9,135 nucleotides of DNA from Candidatus Bathyarchaeota archaeon (GTDB lineage: Archaea; Thermoproteota; Bathyarchaeia; RBG-16-48-13; GCA-020355125). The translations under genes were made by a program, and so were the position numbers. The stretch is taken from assembly GCA_026014905.1 (NCBI GenBank), contig JAOZHK010000129.1:1-9135 (forward strand), written 5' to 3'. Within the stretch, counting starts at the first letter, position 1; the number at the start of each line of letters is the position of its first letter. This document shows positions 5,818 to 9,135 of the stretch, piece after piece. The notes beneath the pieces are model-generated. The model worked only from the letters and a program-made list of their open reading frames with translations. It did not search any database and was not told where the DNA came from.

Positions 5818-6471
5818 TCAATCCCAGACTAGTTTAAGAAAGAGCCAGAACCAAGTAATGGCTGTTAATGCGGTCAATAATTCGGGAATAGCTACACCAC
5901 TCCATGGAAACATCCCGCTAAACGTTCCCCACCACAGATAAATCGAAAAAAATGGGAGGGACAGGGATAGAATACTAAACCATCGTACCCGCGGAAACCT
6001 GAGCCAAGATAATCCCATGAACCACATGGCAAATGGGAACGTGATAAAAAACCCGAGCGATGCAATGTAATGGAGCGATACATCTCTAATGCGAAACCAG
6101 GTGTCTTCTGAAAAGACACCGATCGCGGTTAAAAACCCTGCCGTGAGAAGAAAGGGAACGATAGCAATGATCGTTGGTCGATCATGCAGTTCATTCATCA
6201 GCATAAGTATGATGCTAATTTGGAGTATTCCGGTAGTGATCAGACCAAAGTTAAAGATCAATGCTCTAGGGAACGGATTTGGGCCAATATCAATCCGTGT
6301 CCAATGTCCAAGATCACTTAACGCATTATCGACCCAACTAAAGGTCGGAGATAGTAGAATTGCAGTAAATATACCAACTAACGCGATCACTGGGGCCATC
6401 AATCCAATCCACACTATCATGCGTGTGCGCTTACTTCTCTCAATCAATACAGTGTACTCCGAGTCCACCAT
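5818..6471 (-). CDS. DUF998-like six-helix membrane protein
   Basis: A 217-residue integral membrane protein with about six hydrophobic segments (18-41, 71-92, 100-119, 133-153, 163-181, 195-215). The first extramembrane loop has SWVDNALSDLGHW (45-57), the second segment has FNFGLITTGIL, and the central loop has GVFSEDTWFRIRDVSLHYIAS (117-137). These match the layout of the DUF998 family, whose function is not established. The charged N-terminus (ERSKRTR) suggests a cytoplasmic start. This ATG is preferred over an in-frame TTG at 6492, although a TTTAAG box (6516-6521) would place initiation near 6492. It lies upstream of the molybdoenzyme gene with a 98-bp gap that has its own promoter-like box. 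A membrane partner role for that enzyme is only a guess. Confidence 0.85.
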   Translation of the reverse strand: MVDSEYTVLIERSKRTRMIVWIGLMAPVIALVGIFTAILLSPTFSWVDNALSDLGHWTRIDIGPNPFPRALIFNFGLITTGILQISIILMLMNELHDRPTIIAIVPFLLTAGFLTAIGVFSEDTWFRIRDVSLHYIASLGFFITFPFAMWFMGLSWLRFPRVRWFSILSLSLPFFSIYLWWGTFSGMFPWSGVAIPELLTALTAITWFWLFLKLVWD

Positions 6472-6551
6472 AGTTACGATACGCGCTAGCAAGGATACAA
6501 GATTCCACGTAACTACTTAAAGCTAGTTTGTTCAGACAATTGCGTGCATGC
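6471..6551 (-). promoter_or_regulatory. Promoter region of the DUF998-like gene
   Basis: On the minus strand this holds GCATGCACGCA (6551-6541, alternating tract), then ACTAGCTTTAAG with a TATA-like TTTAAG. TAGTTACG (6471-6478) and CGTAACTA (6508-6515) form a perfect 8-bp inverted repeat separated by 29 bp. The order of elements resembles the MFS promoter: alternating tract, CTAGCTTT, AT-rich box. Confidence 0.4.
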
Positions 6552-6572
6552 CATGATTTCATTAATTTAGTG

Positions 6573-6585
6573 ACGCACTTTGCGT
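6573..6585 (-). terminator. Small hairpin after the amidase gene
   Basis: ACGCA/TGCGT arms with a 3-base loop lie 6 bp beyond the amidase stop. No T-run follows on the minus strand (CACTAAATTAATG), so intrinsic termination is uncertain. Confidence 0.25.
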
Positions 6586-6590
6586 ATCTG

Positions 6591-7976
6591 CTACCTAGCT
6601 TGTTCAAGAGCGTAGGCAAATTTCAATAATTCAGGCTCACCCAACTTAGGTGCCATAAACTGTACACTCAATGGCAAAGAATTAGAGCTACGTCCGCAAG
6701 GGAGAGCGATTGTGGGCATACCTGTCAGATTTCCCAGTCGAGTAAATTGCGTGCATCCTAACACAACATTAACTTCGGTGGAATCTACCATAACTATTTC
6801 TTGACCTATTTTAGGTGGAAGTATTTGAACGGTTGGTGCTAAATAGAAGTCATCTTTTTGAAACAATAGTTCAAACTCGCGTGTGATAACTTCTCGATTT
6901 CTTGAAGCTTTGATGTAGGTATCAGTCTGAATCTTCTGCCCTGCCCTAAATCGACTAATCACGTTGAGTCCATATTGATCGGAGTGCTTCGCAAGGAGTT
7001 CTGCATGTTGGGTGGCCGCTTCAGCTAAAAGGATTGTTGATGACACTTCTTCTGATATTTTAGCTGAGGTGAGTTTTACTTCATTAATTTCCCCGCCCAA
7101 CTTTTCGATTTTTGAAATTATGGCTCTGAACGCTTTTCTGATGCTTGAATCTACCGGGATTTCGTGGATATCCTCAGATACTGCAATTTTGAATCCTTCG
7201 ATACTTGCATTGGCGAGTTTGTCTCGATAGTTTGGGACTGGCGCGTGGAGGCTACGTGGATCATCTTCATCAAAACCTGCTATTTCTTGAAGTACGATGG
7301 CGGCATCTTCAACGGTTCGAGTTAAGGGACCTACGTGATCGAGACTTATAGCTAACGGAAAGACTCCTTGAAGACTTACACGCCCATAGGTTGGTTTAAG
7401 TCCTACAATGCCACAAAATGCAGCTGGAATCCGGACTGATCCACCTGTATCTGAACCTAACGCGGCAAAACAAAGATGTGCAGCGGTGGCGGCGGCGGAG
7501 CCTCCACTTGATCCACCGGGAACGTGTTCAATGTTCCATGGATTTCTGGTTGGGCCATAATGTTCATTATTTGTTGTTACACCAAGAGCAAATTCATGGG
7601 TATTAGTTTTCCCAATGAGAATTGCCCCCGCCTTGATTAATCGATGAACAACAGTTGCGTCATGATTTGGAATCTGTTCTTTAAAAATTCTTGAACCAAT
7701 TGTAGTAATAATTCCTTTAGTATTAATGATATCTTTAATTCCGATAGGAATTCCGTGTAATGGACCTCGATATTTTCCGGCTCGAATTTCTGTTTCTGCT
7801 TTTTTTGCAGCTTGTATTGCCAATTCTGGAACAAGGGTGACGAAAGAGTTAAGTTTTCTATCGAGCTGTTTAATCTTATCTAATTGACATTCAACGAGAT
7901 CAACGGGTGATAGTTCTTCTGCTTCTATCAGTTTAGATGCTTCGGTGATACTAAGAAGAGTTGGATCTTTGACCAT
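6591..7976 (-). CDS. Amidase signature family hydrolase (GatA-related)
   Basis: The product has 461 residues, the usual length for the family. The Ser-cisSer-Lys triad is complete: Lys81 in GIPIGIKDI, Ser156 in VPGGSSGGSAAA and nucleophile Ser180 in GSDTGGSVRIPAAFCG. These positions are close to those of bacterial GatA. After helix 4 it has KTNTHEFALGVTT where tRNA amidotransferase A subunits usually read NMDEFAMGSS, and no gatB or gatC is nearby. A stand-alone amidase acting on small amides is therefore more likely than Glu/Asp-tRNA amidation, though the two are hard to separate by eye. An in-frame TTG at 8048 would add 24 residues. The ATG is chosen because GAGAGGA lies six bases upstream and the N-terminus then fits the family (LLSITEASKLIEAEELSP). 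It has its own promoter at 8021-8028. Confidence 0.92.
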   Translation of the reverse strand: MVKDPTLLSITEASKLIEAEELSPVDLVECQLDKIKQLDRKLNSFVTLVPELAIQAAKKAETEIRAGKYRGPLHGIPIGIKDIINTKGIITTIGSRIFKEQIPNHDATVVHRLIKAGAILIGKTNTHEFALGVTTNNEHYGPTRNPWNIEHVPGGSSGGSAAATAAHLCFAALGSDTGGSVRIPAAFCGIVGLKPTYGRVSLQGVFPLAISLDHVGPLTRTVEDAAIVLQEIAGFDEDDPRSLHAPVPNYRDKLANASIEGFKIAVSEDIHEIPVDSSIRKAFRAIISKIEKLGGEINEVKLTSAKISEEVSSTILLAEAATQHAELLAKHSDQYGLNVISRFRAGQKIQTDTYIKASRNREVITREFELLFQKDDFYLAPTVQILPPKIGQEIVMVDSTEVNVVLGCTQFTRLGNLTGMPTIALPCGRSSNSLPLSVQFMAPKLGEPELLKFAYALEQAR

Positions 7977-8020
7977 TGAAATCCTCTCGTAAAACGTTGC
8001 TGCACATCTGACAAGTTCAC

Positions 8021-8053
8021 TTATAAGCTTAGCGCGCTTGTTGAACAAACAAG
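8021..8053 (-). promoter_or_regulatory. Amidase promoter: TATA-like box, AGCGCGCT palindrome and CTTGTT/AACAAG operator-like repeat
   Basis: On the minus strand CTTATAA (8027-8021) is about 48 bp before the ATG, giving a leader of roughly 20 nt that contains the GAGAGGA ribosome-binding site. Immediately upstream lie the palindrome AGCGCGCT (8031-8038) and a perfect 6-bp inverted repeat, CTTGTT (8037-8042) with AACAAG (8048-8053), separated by five bases. The last is a good size and position for a dimeric regulator. Confidence 0.5.
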
Positions 8054-8127
8054 TGAAGGAAATCGATTTTACTAATCATATCCAAACTGCGTGCCTGGGA
8101 CTTTTCATTTTCGGGTGTCCGATAAGA

Positions 8128-8994
8128 TCATTGGATGAATCCAAGGGTTTTGTATAATATTTTTGCTGCGAGAAACTCGGTGATGTTGTTCCCTGGAATT
8201 GGGGTGACTTCCACAAGATCGCATCCAACGATGTGACAGGACTGACAAATATTTCGGAGAAGGTCTTCTGCGTCAAAATAATCTAATCCTCCAGGTTCAG
8301 GGGTTGAAACTCCCGGAGCCTCAGAGGGGTCAAAAACATCCATGTCAATACTAAGATAGACTTTCTTGCCAGTTATTCGTTTTCTGAGTTCTTGTATGGC
8401 CTGCTCGGTGCCTGGTTGGCGAAGGGTTTCGATGCTATATACAGGAATTTGGTTTTGGTGAATGAAGTCGAATTCTTCTTTACACATCGATCGCACTCCA
8501 ACTTCTATAACTTGTTTGCCTTGATCAATAACCCGTCTCATGGTGCTCGCGTGACAATATTTGTCACCTAAATAGTTATCTCGGAGATCGGAGTGAGCAT
8601 CGAGATCAAGAACGATCACGTCCTTTGAAAAAGCGTTTGTACTTCCAATAGTGATTGTGTGCTCGCCTCCCAATAAAATGGGGATTTTGTTTATTTCAAG
8701 GACTTTTTTTGTGATGTCTGTAATGGCTGTTAAGGTTTCCTGAACGTTTCCTCGGGTAGGCTCAATTTCTGATAGAGTGTATATGCCTTTTTGATACGGT
8801 TCACTTTTTGATTCCAGGTCAAAGAGCTCGAGGTTTCGAGATGCGAGTAGAATACTCTGAGGTCCGTTTCGACTCCCCGGTCGATAACTCGCGGTTGAAT
8901 CATATGGAATAGGGATTACTATGAATTTTGCTTCTTCGAAGGCGGTCTCGTCTTCCGTTAGTCCTAAAAAATGTAAGGTTGGTGGAAGAAACAT
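8128..8994 (-). CDS. speB: Agmatinase/arginase family ureohydrolase
   Basis: The product has 288 residues and the complete dimanganese site of the ureohydrolase family: His112 in GGEHT, Asp132, His134 and Asp136 in DLDAHSD, and Asp217 and Asp219 in SIDMDVFDPSEAPG. The length, the start (LGLTEDETAFEEAKFIVIPIPYDSTASYRPGSR split over 10-42) and CHASTMRR (147-154) are of the agmatinase type. The predicted reaction is agmatine to putrescine and urea. Near the end it has VEVTPIPGNNITEFLAAKI, where relatives commonly have an Asp after the Pro. Guanidinobutyrase, proclavaminate-type or other guanidino substrates therefore cannot be ruled out. The ATG follows an unidentified gene by 37 bp on the same strand, so co-transcription is possible. 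A TATA-like AAATATC (9040-9046) would also serve a separate promoter. Confidence 0.92.
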   Translation of the reverse strand: MFLPPTLHFLGLTEDETAFEEAKFIVIPIPYDSTASYRPGSRNGPQSILLASRNLELFDLESKSEPYQKGIYTLSEIEPTRGNVQETLTAITDITKKVLEINKIPILLGGEHTITIGSTNAFSKDVIVLDLDAHSDLRDNYLGDKYCHASTMRRVIDQGKQVIEVGVRSMCKEEFDFIHQNQIPVYSIETLRQPGTEQAIQELRKRITGKKVYLSIDMDVFDPSEAPGVSTPEPGGLDYFDAEDLLRNICQSCHIVGCDLVEVTPIPGNNITEFLAAKILYKTLGFIQ

Positions 8995-9031
8995 TTTGTG
9001 TCACATTCATCGTGTATGAGTTTGCACAGTG

Positions 9032-9135
9032 TTACTTTGATATTTTTAGCGTCATTTTCATCCAATCATCTTTGATATCTCTTAGCGAAGAGATTGCGCC
9101 GATGATGGTTCCGCTTAGTATTTTCGCGACAAACT
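9032..9135 (-). CDS. C-terminal end of an unidentified protein, cut by the window edge
   Basis: The minus strand is open from the right edge to a TAA at 9032, giving 33 residues. They begin FVAKILSGTIIGAISSL and end DWMKMTLKISK. The mix of a hydrophobic helix followed by a charged amphipathic strand looks like a real protein end rather than random sequence, and the spacing to the agmatinase gene (37 bp) is normal for co-transcribed genes. I do not recognise the family from this short piece. It does not look like the end of the IF-5A factor that neighbours agmatinase in some archaea. Confidence 0.45.
   Translation of the reverse strand, partial: FVAKILSGTIIGAISSLRDIKDDWMKMTLKISK

Noticed and set aside
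6089..6520. 143-codon plus-strand frame
   Set aside because: It is antisense to the six-helix membrane protein; its hydrophobic pattern mirrors that gene.
6591..7976. Calling the amidase a tRNA amidotransferase subunit GatA
   Set aside because: The NTHEFALG segment differs from the NMDEFAMG of tRNA amidotransferases and no gatB or gatC is in the window, so the broader family name is safer.

Overview
The window looks archaeal. Several start codons lie about 26-28 bp from a TATA-like box with little or no ribosome-binding site, which suggests leaderless or short-leader transcripts. The small zinc-binding protein resembles a short archaeal family, and base composition is moderate with AT-rich gaps. 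An Asgard or related mesophilic lineage would fit, but nothing here fixes the phylum. No tRNA, rRNA, CRISPR array, transposase or phage gene is visible.

Left part (1-2594): a large alkaline-phosphatase-superfamily hydrolase (COG3379 type) runs off the left edge on the minus strand. Divergent from it are a small Cys/His-rich zinc-binding protein and, 28 bp downstream, a histone-deacetylase-family amidohydrolase with all catalytic residues present.

Middle (2597-6585): a convergent gap rich in alternating purine/pyrimidine bases leads to an unrecognised 170-residue minus-strand protein. A long divergent regulatory region (about 3146-3576) follows, packed with palindromes. It precedes a plus-strand 12-helix MFS transporter that is richer in GC than its neighbours. 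The transporter converges, with a 7-bp gap, on a minus-strand pair: a sulfite-oxidase-fold molybdopterin enzyme with no export signal and a six-helix DUF998-like membrane protein.

Right part (6591-9135): minus-strand genes for an amidase-signature hydrolase, an agmatinase-type ureohydrolase and the last 33 residues of an unidentified protein.

The gene set is metabolic: amide and ureide hydrolysis, deacetylation, a molybdoenzyme and export. Agmatinase plus a deacetylase-fold enzyme permits, but does not prove, a polyamine theme. The most unusual non-coding signal is a series of short (CG)n or alternating purine-pyrimidine tracts, many palindromic, placed in nearly every gene gap between 1370 and 8040, mostly just upstream of TATA-like boxes. 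They look like operators or Z-DNA-prone promoter elements. No complete novel defence or mobile system is evident.
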